Below, piece by piece: positions 27,601 to 35,339 of a stretch of DNA of 64,000 nt; within the stretch, counting starts at the first letter, position 1; every line of letters starts with the position of its first letter. Source of the DNA: Roseobacter ponti (GTDB lineage: Bacteria; Pseudomonadota; Alphaproteobacteria; Rhodobacterales; Rhodobacteraceae); NCBI RefSeq assembly GCF_012932215.1, contig NZ_CP048788.1:682001-746000 (forward strand). Direction: 5' to 3'. The position numbers and the translations under genes are program-made. The notes beneath the pieces are model-generated. The model saw nothing but the letters and a program-made list of their open reading frames with translations, did no database searches and was not told where the DNA came from.

Positions 27601-27690
27601 GCTTATGTCCTTGTCAGCGGGTTCACATCTTCGCGCGCCTCGGGTGCGCAGGCTCTTGAAAAAGAACTGGCCGCTCTCGAAAAATCCTGA
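24610..27690 (+). CDS. RND efflux pump inner-membrane permease (AcrB family)
   Basis: The 1026-residue protein has the standard RND layout: a first membrane helix, a large periplasmic loop with the porter domain, helices 2-6, a second periplasmic loop and helices 7-12. Helix 4 carries the proton-relay pair in ATGLVVDDAIVVTEN, and the duplicated helix bundle ends with GVMAKNGILLVEFANQLRD. It lies in the HAE1 (drug/hydrophobe) group by these motifs, not the heavy-metal group. With the preceding adaptor it forms a two-gene operon. 27691-28123 downstream holds no supported gene and becomes AT-rich. Confidence 0.9.
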   Translation: MKFAGRGISDLSVRRPYLAAVFSLLIVLAGIGALWGIEVRELPDVDRPVVSVRANYPGASPTTVDAEVASLVEGAVARVAGVRSVRTSSEEGNFRMRVEFSPGRNLDSASNDVREAVARVENRLPDGVEDLFVVKSEQDANPIIDIAVWSNRRTIDDLTRLVEDAIATEFTALDGVAEVVLFGARERVLRVEVRPDRLAAFGMSIGEVADVLRAAQFDVPVGSFGSGALEVLVRADATVSNPERIEDLVLRDTVRLGDVATVFFGLATADSVARLDGRMIVSLGIVRQAQSNTVRISNQMADAVDRLQLRFPDLGFQITNDDAVFIKGSIVEVIKTLALALVIVIAVMWVFFGHLAATLIPAVTIPVALIGSVAGIWLLGYSINLITLLAMVLATGLVVDDAIVVTENIQRRRQEGMGPRAAAVVGAGQVFFAVIATTVTLIAVFVPISFLPGEAGRLFTEFGFVLAFTVIISSFVALTICPMLASLGDPLGRSGGVFERPGRWLAQGYATLVGPMIRAPLVTIVAASLLAGGALLVYDDLGEELVPAEDRGRVSVWIQGPDGTSLDYTDAQVIQVEQILQPYVDAGVAEALYSITGRYDLNRGAISMGLIPWEDRDISQADIEAEIGSKLAMIPGAQSRIRGGNSLGLRGSSGGGLSVALTGPNYPEIAAAADAFSRDLAEVEGLSGVRIQYQATQPQLSIGVDRARASDLRVPMSTLSDTLRALVDEDEIAELTINDQAVPVLLQSAAGAVRDPVDLMSLYVRSDEDELIPLNQIVTLEERGVAAELDRHAQRRAIEIDTSVSPDVSLRDVIDDVRVLSQEKLPDGIGLIFLGEAASLDETSSALMATYIIALLVVFLVLLAQFESLTSAIVVMLTVPFGVCAAVYAMLLAGITINIYSQIGVLVLIGVMAKNGILLVEFANQLRDAGSSVVEAALEAARVRLRAISMTLICTVMSGLPLILGSGPGAEAREAIGWVIVGGLGLAAVFTLFLTPAAYVLVSGFTSSRASGAQALEKELAALEKS

Positions 27691-27891
27691 AACCGGAGCA
27701 GGGCCTGATGCGAAAGCATTGCTATATAAAACCGGACGGCTGTGCGCTGCGGAGCAACCTGAGAGTCTGTGCATCGACGCTGCGGAAGAGGCCTCTGTCA
27801 GGACGTGGCAATCAGGCCCGGCAGGACTGTTACAGTTTTCACACTGCCGGCCTACGACTGATCTGATCGATTAAAATAAATCGTAATGATA

Positions 27892-28723
27892 ATAATTTAA
27901 TGTAATGAAGACGTCATAACAAGGCCGGGAACGGCCGCTAGTAAGATGTTGCAACCAAGTAGAAATGTCACTGGGTTTGCAAAGCAGAAGTGTCACCACA
28001 GAGCGCGACGGGAGCAAGGCCTGGCAACCCGGAGACCTCAATCATCGCAGGCCTCAAAAGCCTTGCGAGTTAATGGCGGGCGGCCATATTTTTATCAGTA
28101 TACTCTGAAATTGAGGCACGCATTTGGATCATGCAACACAAGCACCGGAGCGGGTTCTGGAGGCTCTTAAACGGTTTGGAGTGTCAGAGAACGTGTTGGC
28201 CTCTGTCACTTCTCAATCGCAGATTGTCTCGGACTTGGGTATCTGGGGGGACGATTGGAACGAGTTCTATGAACTGCTCAGCGAGGTTTATGGAACCGAC
28301 AATTTGATTCCCCATGAGTGTGTTCCGAGCGAATTTGCTTGGCAGAAGACATTGAAGGGATGGCTTCCCTGGGTGGCTCAAAAAGATGCAGTTCAGACGA
28401 AATCTCTTTCAACATTTGAGCTGGACTGCGTCATGCGAGGACATCCTGATCCGTGGGCAACAGATGCCAATCCCTGAAACAAGTCAGCCTTCAGCTGCCC
28501 GTTCAGCCCGCCGTCGCTCATAATACGCTTCCATCTTTGAGGGCCGTCCTGGCGGGCGGCGGCCTGTCTTTCAGCACGGCGCTTGTTGAGGATAGCAGCC
28601 TGGCGCGTCAGAAGACGTGACACTGCCTGATTTTGGCGAAACGAACGCAGAAAACTCAAAGCACATCATTCTGACCGGGCCGATAAGATCGATGCCCGCT
28701 TTGCGAATATGATAATTTAATGT
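27892..28723. repeat. Direct repeats flanking an AT-rich island
   Basis: The 12-base ATAATTTAATGT occurs at 27892-27903 and again at 28712-28723, bounding about 0.8 kb that is visibly richer in A+T than the rest of the window and contains a small unrelated gene. Both copies lie in AT-rich sequence, so chance is possible; they may also mark the ends of an inserted segment. No transposase or integrase is present. Confidence 0.35.
28124..28477 (+). CDS. Hypothetical small acidic protein (DUF1493-like layout)
   Basis: A 117-residue soluble protein with a TTG start, an N-terminal helix (PERVLEALKRFGVSE) and SQIVSDLGIWGDDWNEFYELL, a pattern seen in DUF1493-type proteins of unknown function, often linked to effector or immunity gene islands. 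I cannot confirm the family. Codon use is less GC-rich at third positions than the neighbours and the gene lies inside an AT-rich island bounded by short direct repeats, so it was probably acquired by transfer. No clear ribosome binding site. 28478-28871 on its 3' side holds only a short unsupported minus-strand frame (28393-28659). Confidence 0.5.
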   Translation: MDHATQAPERVLEALKRFGVSENVLASVTSQSQIVSDLGIWGDDWNEFYELLSEVYGTDNLIPHECVPSEFAWQKTLKGWLPWVAQKDAVQTKSLSTFELDCVMRGHPDPWATDANP

Positions 28724-28871
28724 CAACCTCCAATCCGGGTCCGGCCATAAAGCCGGATGCAAAACGATTTTGTGGATGCGCGGATTATGCAGGTGCGGGT
28801 GGCTTTCTGATCTGCGTTATTCCCAGCGTGCCCCGGGGGGGGCATCAGATATCGCACAAGGTCGCTCCGGG

Positions 28872-30074
28872 TCATTCCTGCGGGTCCGGCTGCACCCTTC
28901 GCGGCCTGGCGAGCAGCGGGCCGTAGATGACTGCAAATCCTCCGAAAGCTGCCAGCCAGAGGATGCCGGACAAACTGCTCAGATCGAGCCGGGGTGAACT
29001 GGCCACCCGCGCCAGAACGGAGCCGAATAAACACAGGTAAATGATCACGGTGCCCCGGTCGGCGGTCAGTTCTTTTCCCGTATGGCCCAGCGTCGCCCGT
29101 GTCATCACCGCCAGTGTCATTGACCCGATCGCGCCCGACATCCACAGATGCTGGGCCGCAACGGTTGTGTCCTGGTCTGTTGCCAGCCTGATGCCGAGTG
29201 CTGCGGCACCGGCAGGAATAAAGGCGTAAGAGACATGCAGCACCCAGACAAGCGGTTCAGTCAGTGTCTGATGTCCCTGCCAGCGCAGGAGACGCACGAG
29301 ATGCAGAAGGCCAAACACCAGAAGACACGACGCGGTGTAAGAGCCGGAAGGCCGTGCGACCCAAAGAGCCAGGATGAGCACGCTCGCCAGAAGAACCAGT
29401 TTGTCATACTTCTGCATCGGCGGTGAAGGCCGCGCTGTCCTGCCGGTGCGTGCCAGCCAGTTCCGGGTGAACGACGGAATGATCCGGCCACCGATCAGCG
29501 CGATTATCATCACCGCAGTTGCGAGGCCCAGCCGAAGCCCGTAGCCCTGCGCCGGATATGCGCCTGTCATTGCCTCAAGGTGAAAGATGCCATTGGCCAG
29601 AATGAAAAGGACCAGCAGCGCCAGGACGACAAGGTTTCGCCAGTGCCTGCCAGCGATGATCTCGCGCAGGACTACGACAAGCAGCGCCAGAGGAAAGCTC
29701 AGATCTGCGGCCATAGTGATGACGCCCGGAAGCAGAGCCGACCAGAAGATCACCAGGCGTCCCGAGACCCAGAGCGCAAAGAGCGTGACAAGGGGCCAGC
29801 CGACCATGGGCAGTCGCCCGGTCCAGTTCGGCACCGCGGTCAGCAGAAACCCCGCCAGAACGGCACCCAGATATCCGAAAAGAAATTCATGCGCATGCCA
29901 GGAAACAGGGTCAAAACGTGTGGGCAGGGTGATCGCACCAGACAGAGCCGTTAACCAGAGCAGCATCGCCAGCACGGCCCAGATTGCGCCTGAGAGGAAA
30001 AAAGGTCTGAAGCCGAAACTGAAGAGCGCGGTGCGCTGACCTCTTTGTGATTGTCCGGCCCGGGCAGGTGTCAT
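28872..30074 (-). CDS. nnrS: NnrS family heme-copper membrane protein
   Basis: A polytopic protein of about 400 residues and 12 membrane segments with NnrS motifs: LFSFGFRPFFLSGAIWA, WHAHEFLFGYLGAVLAGFLLTAVPNWTG (residues split here by family convention), GGRIIPSFTRNWL and MTRATLGHTG. NnrS binds heme and copper and relieves nitrosative stress during NO metabolism. The ATG at 30074 lies one base after the stop of the preceding small membrane gene; a longer frame to 30113 would overlap it. It is the last gene of the nor operon and is likely under NnrR control through the norC promoter. Confidence 0.85.
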   Translation of the reverse strand: MTPARAGQSQRGQRTALFSFGFRPFFLSGAIWAVLAMLLWLTALSGAITLPTRFDPVSWHAHEFLFGYLGAVLAGFLLTAVPNWTGRLPMVGWPLVTLFALWVSGRLVIFWSALLPGVITMAADLSFPLALLVVVLREIIAGRHWRNLVVLALLVLFILANGIFHLEAMTGAYPAQGYGLRLGLATAVMIIALIGGRIIPSFTRNWLARTGRTARPSPPMQKYDKLVLLASVLILALWVARPSGSYTASCLLVFGLLHLVRLLRWQGHQTLTEPLVWVLHVSYAFIPAGAAALGIRLATDQDTTVAAQHLWMSGAIGSMTLAVMTRATLGHTGKELTADRGTVIIYLCLFGSVLARVASSPRLDLSSLSGILWLAAFGGFAVIYGPLLARPRRVQPDPQE

Positions 30075-30075
30075 C

Positions 30076-30324
30076 TCAGGCGCCTGTTTTCTGCTGATCT
30101 GCGTCGGCTGCATCCATCAGCCGGCGGATGTGGCGGGCAAAATACCAGGTCGCAGGCAGAGCGAGAACGCAGCCCAGACCAACCGACCAGGACGTCGTTG
30201 CCACAGGCCCGCCCACCCAGCTGAAGATCAGTGAGGCGAAAAAGACGTTAACCGCAGCGGCCCCGGCTCCGAAGGGGTAAAGTGCTGCTGCGATCTGTGT
30301 CGTGGACCAGCCTTCGCCGGTCAT
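30076..30324 (-). CDS. Small two-helix membrane protein of the nor operon
   Basis: An 82-residue protein with hydrophobic segments at about 12-36 and 45-62 and a charged C-terminal tail (RHIRRLMDAADADQQ). Its ATG overlaps the stop of the 58-residue gene before it, and its stop is one base before nnrS. Related denitrifiers carry small membrane genes at this place (NorF-, NnrT- or NnrU-type), but the sequence is not enough for me to assign one. Role in NO reductase assembly or NO response is inferred from position. Confidence 0.65.
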   Translation of the reverse strand: MTGEGWSTTQIAAALYPFGAGAAAVNVFFASLIFSWVGGPVATTSWSVGLGCVLALPATWYFARHIRRLMDAADADQQKTGA

Positions 30325-30497
30325 CTGCGCGCCACAAGACGGTGTACCGCCACCATCGCGACAATCAGCGCGAGGCAGGCGAGCGCGTACCAGAACTCGG
30401 CCGTGGCCGACTGGGCCTGCGGGACAGGACGGTCAAAGCCGTCGGCGCTCAGAGACGTTGCCATGAGGCTCGTGAACAAAAAAGTTATCCAGCGCAT
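30321..30497 (-). CDS. 58-residue exported or membrane-anchored protein after norD
   Basis: Reading the minus strand one base after the norD stop gives an ATG frame of 58 codons: an N-terminal signal or helix (RWITFLFTSLMATSLSA), a short polar middle (DGFDRPVPQAQSATAEF) and a C-terminal helix (YALACLALIVAMVAVHRL) with a basic end. The stop overlaps the next ATG (ATGA). Tight coupling on both sides supports a real gene. It may be the NnrT-type small protein reported after norD in Rhodobacter; that identity is tentative. Confidence 0.6.
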   Translation of the reverse strand: MRWITFLFTSLMATSLSADGFDRPVPQAQSATAEFWYALACLALIVAMVAVHRLVARR

Positions 30498-30498
30498 A

Positions 30499-32382
30499 TC
30501 AGGTCTCCTGCGTCAGGGTGCGGTAGATGTCGGGCAGTGCCCGGGTCAGGCGTTCCGGATCGGGCAGCAGGGTAAAACCGCCACGGCCAAAGATGCGGGC
30601 GAACCAGTCCTGTCCGTCTGCATCGATGATAATGCCATGCAGGCTCTGCCCGGCGTTCCGGGCCTCGCGCACAGCCATGTGGCTGTCTTCGATCCCATGC
30701 TGGCCTTCATAGTGATCAAGATCGTTAGGCTTGCCGTCGGTCAGGACGATCAGCAGTTTCCGCGCGCATGGTTCTTCGGCCAGTTGTGCGCTGACATGGC
30801 GGATCGCGGCACCCAGCCGGGTGTAGTGGCCGGGTCTGAGTGCGCCGATGCTTCGGGTGATGTCGGACGACATCGGATCGTCAAAGGCCTTGCACCGTGT
30901 CATAAAAACGCGGTCCCGGCGCAGCGAAGAAAAGCCCCATATCCCGAGCCTGTCTCCTGCCGCGTCGATGCCTCCCGCGAGGGCCGCCATTGCTTCGCGT
31001 GCCACCCCGATGACCGATGTGTCACCGATGGCGGCTTCGGTGGAGCGCGATGTATCGATCAGAAAGGCGACTGACAGATCCCGTTCGGTCTGTCTTGCGG
31101 ATTGCCAGATGCGGTCTGATCCGCGGCCGGTCGCCAGAAGATCGGCGCGCGTGGTCAGCAGTGCATCAAGATCAAGCTCAGATCCCTCCAGCTGCCGTGG
31201 CTGCAGAATGCGGCGCGGGCGCAACGCCTCAAACTGCCTGCGCACCTCGCGCAGGCGGCGCGCGTCCGGGGCAAAGAGGTCCGCGCCGGGTTCTGCCGAC
31301 GCATCCAGAACGCGACAGTGATCCGGCATATAGCTGCGGCTGCGGTGGTTCCATTCGGGATAGGTGAATTTTCCTGCAAGTGCTTCGTGATCAGCGTCTG
31401 CGGGAGACAGATCAAGATGCAGCCGCAGACGGGTCGCGGCTTTGCGATCCTGTCGGGACAGGGTGATCTCGTCATGATCGTCGGCGGCTTTCTGAGCGTT
31501 TTCTTCGTCATCATCGTCAATGCTGCGGTTGATGTTCATCGATTCCACCCATGACAGGATGGATTCGAAGCGATGGATGATGAGGCTGTCCTTGCGGCTG
31601 TGCTGATCCTGATCTTTGCGCCGGCCCGGTTTGCGGTTCGAAGAGGCGGCATTCGGGGGCGGCGTCGCCGCATCCGCAGGCCCATCTCCGGCGGCATTGC
31701 CGGAGCCGGGTGGGGCAAAGCACAACCAGACCGGCACCGGTGCAAAAGGCATATAGCCGCGCGGGGCCGGACCTGCGGGCAGGGTCGGCTCAAGACCGCG
31801 CAACTGATCGCAGACGGCGACCTCCATTGCGGCTTCCACGGCCGGGCGTGCAACGTCGGGGCGCGCGGACAGACAGAACTGTATCATCTGAGCAAAGGCG
31901 TCCCGCAGCCCCGGGCAGGCGCTGTCGGCCTTGCCAGCCGCGGCCGCATTGGCGCGAAGCAGGGCGCAGTCACGAGCAGGTCCGTCTCCGCTGAGGTCGA
32001 TTGTCGTGACATCCGTTGTCGCGGCCAGCGCAGTGAGCCAGAAATAAGCGGCACGGTTCAGTACAGGGTCGGGGAAGACCGCAATGACAGGCGGCAATGC
32101 AAGGCATTCGCCGTCGAAGCGGGCCAGCCATTCACGATCTCTGTCCGCGCCCAGTCTGCGCCGGACCGATCGCCGGTGCCGGACCACTGTCGCCGTAGCC
32201 TCGCTCAGTTCGACGCCCGGCGCGCCACCAAGAGACCGGAACAGCACAGCGAGGCTCGGACGGACCGAGGACAGTGCTATGGCTGCGTCGGGGTAAAGGA
32301 CCTCTGCGCCGATCCCGCAGGCCAGATCGTGCCAGATGTTTCCGACAGTTTCTTCAGGCTCCATGAGATCAAGGAGACGCAT
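30499..32382 (-). CDS. norD: Nitric oxide reductase activation protein NorD
   Basis: The 627-residue protein ends in a von Willebrand factor A domain (about 430-620) with the MIDAS motif DTSRSTEA and LLIVLTDGKPNDLDHYEG, the usual NorD arrangement. The N-terminal 400 residues are the variable NorD region, with a low-complexity basic and acidic linker around 245-300. NorD works with the AAA+ protein NorQ to insert or activate the non-heme iron in NO reductase. It starts five bases after norQ and is followed one base after its stop by a small membrane gene. Confidence 0.9.
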   Translation of the reverse strand: MRLLDLMEPEETVGNIWHDLACGIGAEVLYPDAAIALSSVRPSLAVLFRSLGGAPGVELSEATATVVRHRRSVRRRLGADRDREWLARFDGECLALPPVIAVFPDPVLNRAAYFWLTALAATTDVTTIDLSGDGPARDCALLRANAAAAGKADSACPGLRDAFAQMIQFCLSARPDVARPAVEAAMEVAVCDQLRGLEPTLPAGPAPRGYMPFAPVPVWLCFAPPGSGNAAGDGPADAATPPPNAASSNRKPGRRKDQDQHSRKDSLIIHRFESILSWVESMNINRSIDDDDEENAQKAADDHDEITLSRQDRKAATRLRLHLDLSPADADHEALAGKFTYPEWNHRSRSYMPDHCRVLDASAEPGADLFAPDARRLREVRRQFEALRPRRILQPRQLEGSELDLDALLTTRADLLATGRGSDRIWQSARQTERDLSVAFLIDTSRSTEAAIGDTSVIGVAREAMAALAGGIDAAGDRLGIWGFSSLRRDRVFMTRCKAFDDPMSSDITRSIGALRPGHYTRLGAAIRHVSAQLAEEPCARKLLIVLTDGKPNDLDHYEGQHGIEDSHMAVREARNAGQSLHGIIIDADGQDWFARIFGRGGFTLLPDPERLTRALPDIYRTLTQET

Positions 32383-32387
32383 GTTCT

Positions 32388-33182
32388 TTATCCGTAGATT
32401 GTTGCGATCAGATCGCGCAGTGCCAGCTGCACATCGGGCTCATCGCTGAGCGGCTCGATAACCGCCGCCTCAAGGGCCTGATCCACGCCCGTGCCACCTG
32501 TCATCAGCGTTGCCGCATAGATCAGTAGTCGGGTCGAGACGCCTTCTTCGAGATCCATGCCCGACAAGCGCCTGATGTGCCCGGCCAGCCGCACCAGGGG
32601 CACGACACGATCCCGCGCCAGACCACTTTCGGCGGCCACGACGGCAATCTCGGTCTCCGGGTCGGGGAAATCGAAAGACACCGACAGGAAACGCTGTCGC
32701 GTAGAGGGTTTCAGCCGTTTCAGCACGTTCTGATAGCCCGGGTTATAGGAGGCCACCAGCATGAAGTCTTTCGGCGCAAGCAGTTCCTCTCCGGTGCGGT
32801 CGATCATCAGCGTGCGCCGGGTGTCCGTCAGCGGGTGCAGCACGACAGTCACGTCTTTGCGCGCCTCAACCACCTCATCAAGATAGCAGATCCCGCCCTC
32901 GCGCACGGCGCGCGTCAGCGGCCCGTCCGTCCAGACCGTCTCGCCCCCTTTGAGCAGGTAGCGCCCGATCAGGTCCGCTGCCGACAGATCATCATGGCAT
33001 GCGACAGTGTGGAGCGGTTTGCCCAGACGCGCGGCCATGTGTTCGACAAACCGGGTTTTCCCGCAGCCGGTCGGCCCCTTCAGAAGAAGGGGCAGACCGT
33101 TTTTATGGGCCGTCCTGAAGAGCTCGCATTCGCCGCCCGCAGGCTGGTAAAACGGCAGATCCGGAGTGCTTGCGATATTCAT
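32388..33182 (-). CDS. norQ: NorQ, MoxR/CbbQ-type AAA+ ATPase for NO reductase
   Basis: A 264-residue AAA+ protein with Walker A GPTGCGKTRFVEHMA, Walker B ICYLDEVVEARKDV, and the sensor region DFMLVASYNPGYQNVLK. This is the NirQ/NorQ/CbbQ group, which remodels metalloenzymes with a VWA partner. Immediate neighbours norB (three bases upstream) and norD make the target NO reductase. It is cytoplasmic. Confidence 0.92.
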   Translation of the reverse strand: MNIASTPDLPFYQPAGGECELFRTAHKNGLPLLLKGPTGCGKTRFVEHMAARLGKPLHTVACHDDLSAADLIGRYLLKGGETVWTDGPLTRAVREGGICYLDEVVEARKDVTVVLHPLTDTRRTLMIDRTGEELLAPKDFMLVASYNPGYQNVLKRLKPSTRQRFLSVSFDFPDPETEIAVVAAESGLARDRVVPLVRLAGHIRRLSGMDLEEGVSTRLLIYAATLMTGGTGVDQALEAAVIEPLSDEPDVQLALRDLIATIYG

Positions 33183-33185
33183 TTC

Positions 33186-34535
33186 TCACTCTCCCGGTAC
33201 CGGATTGGCAGGTCCGGGTTCGATGACCTCGGATTTGCGGATCACCAGCATGGAGTAGATGAACAGCAGCGCCCCGATCACCACCGCAAAACCAGCGCCA
33301 AACCGCATCAGGTAAAAGACCGACAGGCTGTCCTGGACATCCATGTAATAGTCCCCCACCACCCGTTGCATGTGGGTCTGGATGGTGCCGGCGAAAGTCA
33401 GCACGAAGGTCATAAATGCCATGCCGCCCGTCATCAGCCAGAAACTCGCCATGTTAAGCACCTGGTTATAGGGCATGCGGCCGCGCAGGATCGGCATCGC
33501 ATAAGAGAAGAGCGCGAGGTTGAGCGCGACGTAGGCACCGTAGAAAGCGAGGTGTCCGTGCGCGGCGGTAATCTGTGTGCCGTGGCTGTAAAAGTTCACC
33601 CCGTGCAGCGTGTGCAGAAAGCCCCAGACACCCGCCCCGAAGAAGGCGACGGTGGATGACCCCAGCGACCACAGCAGAGCGGCCTTGTTGGGATGGTTCT
33701 TTCGTCCCTTCCAGACCATGACAAAGGCAAAGCTCATCATCAGAAAGAACGGGATTACTTCGAATGTCGAAAAGATCGAGCCGACCCACTGCCAGTATCC
33801 GGGCAGGCCGATCCAGTAAAAGTGGTGTCCTGTGCCGAGAATGCCCGAGAACAGCGCCGTGGCGACGATGACGTAAAGCCATTTTTCGACAACTTCGCGG
33901 TCAACACCGGTGAGCTTCAGTAACAAAAAGGCAAGGATCGCCGCCATGACCAGTTCCCAGGTCGCTTCGACCCAGAGATGCACAACGAACCACCAGTACA
34001 TTTTATCCAGCGACAGGTTGTCGGGGTTGATGAAGGCGAAAATCCACAGCAGCGACAGCAGCCAAAGGCCCATCAGCAGCACATTCGTGATGGCCGTTTT
34101 CTTACCCGACAGAACGGTCATCGACACGTTCAGCAGAAAGATCAGCGCGGCAACGAGGATGCCGAACTTCACCCAGAGCGGCTGTTCAAGAAACTCGCGT
34201 CCGCCGTGGATGCCGGCAAGGTAGGATCCGACCGCCCCCAGCGTGCCCACCAGCAGAATGATGAGCTGGATATAGGCCAGTTTCGGCGACCAGATCTCGC
34301 GTTCGGATTCCTCCGGGATCAGGAAATAGGCGGCACCAAAAAAGCCCAGCAGCAGCCAGACGATCAGAGCGTTGGTATGGATCATCCGGATGATATTGAA
34401 CGGCAGAAGTTCAGACAGGAAATTGGGCGAGACATAGATCCAGCCTGCCAGCAATCCGCCCAGCACCTGAATGCCGAAAAGGGCCATCGCGGCCAGGATG
34501 TACCAGTAAGCCACTTTCTGAGACTGATATTTCAT
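33186..34535 (-). CDS. norB: Nitric oxide reductase catalytic subunit NorB
   Basis: A 449-residue heme-copper-oxidase-fold membrane protein with 12 helices. Visible ligands include the low-spin heme His in RMIHTNALIVWLLLGFFG, the active-site region VHLWVEATWELVMAA with the first FeB His and the conserved Glu residues, the His pair in GTGHHFYWIGLPGYW, and the heme b3 region HGHLAFYGAY. It reduces two NO to N2O using electrons from NorC, facing the periplasm. It follows norC by 12 bases and its length is typical of the cytochrome c-dependent enzyme (cNor). Confidence 0.95.
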   Translation of the reverse strand: MKYQSQKVAYWYILAAMALFGIQVLGGLLAGWIYVSPNFLSELLPFNIIRMIHTNALIVWLLLGFFGAAYFLIPEESEREIWSPKLAYIQLIILLVGTLGAVGSYLAGIHGGREFLEQPLWVKFGILVAALIFLLNVSMTVLSGKKTAITNVLLMGLWLLSLLWIFAFINPDNLSLDKMYWWFVVHLWVEATWELVMAAILAFLLLKLTGVDREVVEKWLYVIVATALFSGILGTGHHFYWIGLPGYWQWVGSIFSTFEVIPFFLMMSFAFVMVWKGRKNHPNKAALLWSLGSSTVAFFGAGVWGFLHTLHGVNFYSHGTQITAAHGHLAFYGAYVALNLALFSYAMPILRGRMPYNQVLNMASFWLMTGGMAFMTFVLTFAGTIQTHMQRVVGDYYMDVQDSLSVFYLMRFGAGFAVVIGALLFIYSMLVIRKSEVIEPGPANPVPGE

Positions 34536-34547
34536 TGTCTTTCCTCC

Positions 34548-35000
34548 CTAACCTGCTTCATTGGGCGGCCAGCCCTGTGTGTCGGTCTGATCTGCCCACC
34601 GCAGGAACTCCGCGAGGCCGCGAATGTCCTCGTCAGACAGCTCATAGCGCGGCATCTGCCGGCGGCCTTCGATGCCGCTGGGCTGTGCTTCGATCCAGCC
34701 CTTGAGGGTCTCAAAGGCGTCTTCAGGATCATCGAGAACATCCCATCGGGTCATCACATTGCCGACCTCGGGCGCAAAATACGCACCCTCTCCGTGCAGG
34801 CTGTGACAGTTGATGCAGGAGTTTTCCTCCCAGATGTGTTTGCCATGACGGACCGCGTCGCTCAGTGGCATTCCGGCTGTCGACGTGGCGACAACATACC
34901 TGTGCGAGTGAACTGTCATCCCGATGAAGACCACGACGAAAAACACCGAGCCTCCGTAGAAGATGTTGCGCGCCCGTGATTTCGTCAGAAATTCAGCCAT
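34548..35000 (-). CDS. norC: Nitric oxide reductase cytochrome c subunit NorC
   Basis: The 150-residue protein has one N-terminal membrane anchor (IFYGGSVFFVVVFIGMTV), the heme c motif CINCH near residue 61 and a distal methionine in RRQMPRYELSDEDI. It passes electrons from soluble carriers such as pseudoazurin to NorB. It is the first gene of the norCBQD operon; an NnrR-type box is centred 66 bases upstream of its start, in the region shared with the divergent DUF1858 gene. Confidence 0.95.
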   Translation of the reverse strand: MAEFLTKSRARNIFYGGSVFFVVVFIGMTVHSHRYVVATSTAGMPLSDAVRHGKHIWEENSCINCHSLHGEGAYFAPEVGNVMTRWDVLDDPEDAFETLKGWIEAQPSGIEGRRQMPRYELSDEDIRGLAEFLRWADQTDTQGWPPNEAG

Positions 35001-35059
35001 ACTCAGGCCTCCTTGAATGCGGGATAGCCTCTTTCTAGAGATGCCGGAGGATCGGAAGT

Positions 35060-35073
35060 TTGTGCTGGCACAA
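35060..35073. promoter_or_regulatory. NnrR/FNR-type box between norC and DUF1858 gene
   Basis: TTGTGCTGGCACAA fits the TTG-N8-CAA consensus for NnrR/Dnr-type regulators and is itself a perfect palindrome. It is the only such match in the divergent intergenic region, about 59 bases from the norC start and 47 from the DUF1858 start, and can activate both. Confidence 0.7.
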
Positions 35074-35120
35074 CCTTTGGCGCGATTGCGCGGTGTATAA
35101 CGTTCGGGAAAGGAGACATC

Positions 35121-35333
35121 ATGTCTTGTCCGCGCCTGAGCGTTCCGGATCTGCCGCTGGATGAACTGATGACCCGGTGGCCCGGCACGGTGCGGGTCTT
35201 TTTAAGGCACAGGATGCTCTGCGTGGGCTGCATGGTCAGCCCGTTTCATACCATCACCGATGCCTGCAGAGAGTATCACCTGAACGAAGACGCGTTTCTG
35301 ACCGAACTGATGGAAGCCGCCGGCCTGATGTAG
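35121..35333 (+). CDS. DUF1858 domain protein
   Basis: A 70-residue protein made of one DUF1858 domain: LPLDELMTRWPGTVRVFLRH then CVGCMVSPFHTITDACREY, with the CxxC pair typical of the ScdA/Ric-like N-terminal domain. Such domains are found beside iron-sulfur repair and denitrification genes and may bind a metal or a redox ligand; the reaction is unknown. AAAGGAG sits upstream of the ATG. It is divergent from norC, shares its NnrR box, and runs convergently into nnrR. Confidence 0.75.
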   Translation: MSCPRLSVPDLPLDELMTRWPGTVRVFLRHRMLCVGCMVSPFHTITDACREYHLNEDAFLTELMEAAGLM

Positions 35334-35339
35334 TTCGGG

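Noticed and set aside
27871-27960. AT-rich stretch after the efflux pump as a replication origin or iteron region
   Set aside because: Only one short hairpin and no repeated iterons, DnaA-box cluster or rep gene were seen.
28393-28659. Minus-strand 88-residue basic reading frame in the AT-rich island
   Set aside because: No ribosome binding site, it overlaps the 3' end of the better supported 117-residue gene, and no family or codon signal supports it.
35060-35073. The norC-proximal box as an FnrL rather than NnrR site
   Set aside because: The consensus cores are similar, so FnrL binding is not excluded, but an NnrR-type regulator gene lies in the cluster between two such boxes, which favours NnrR.
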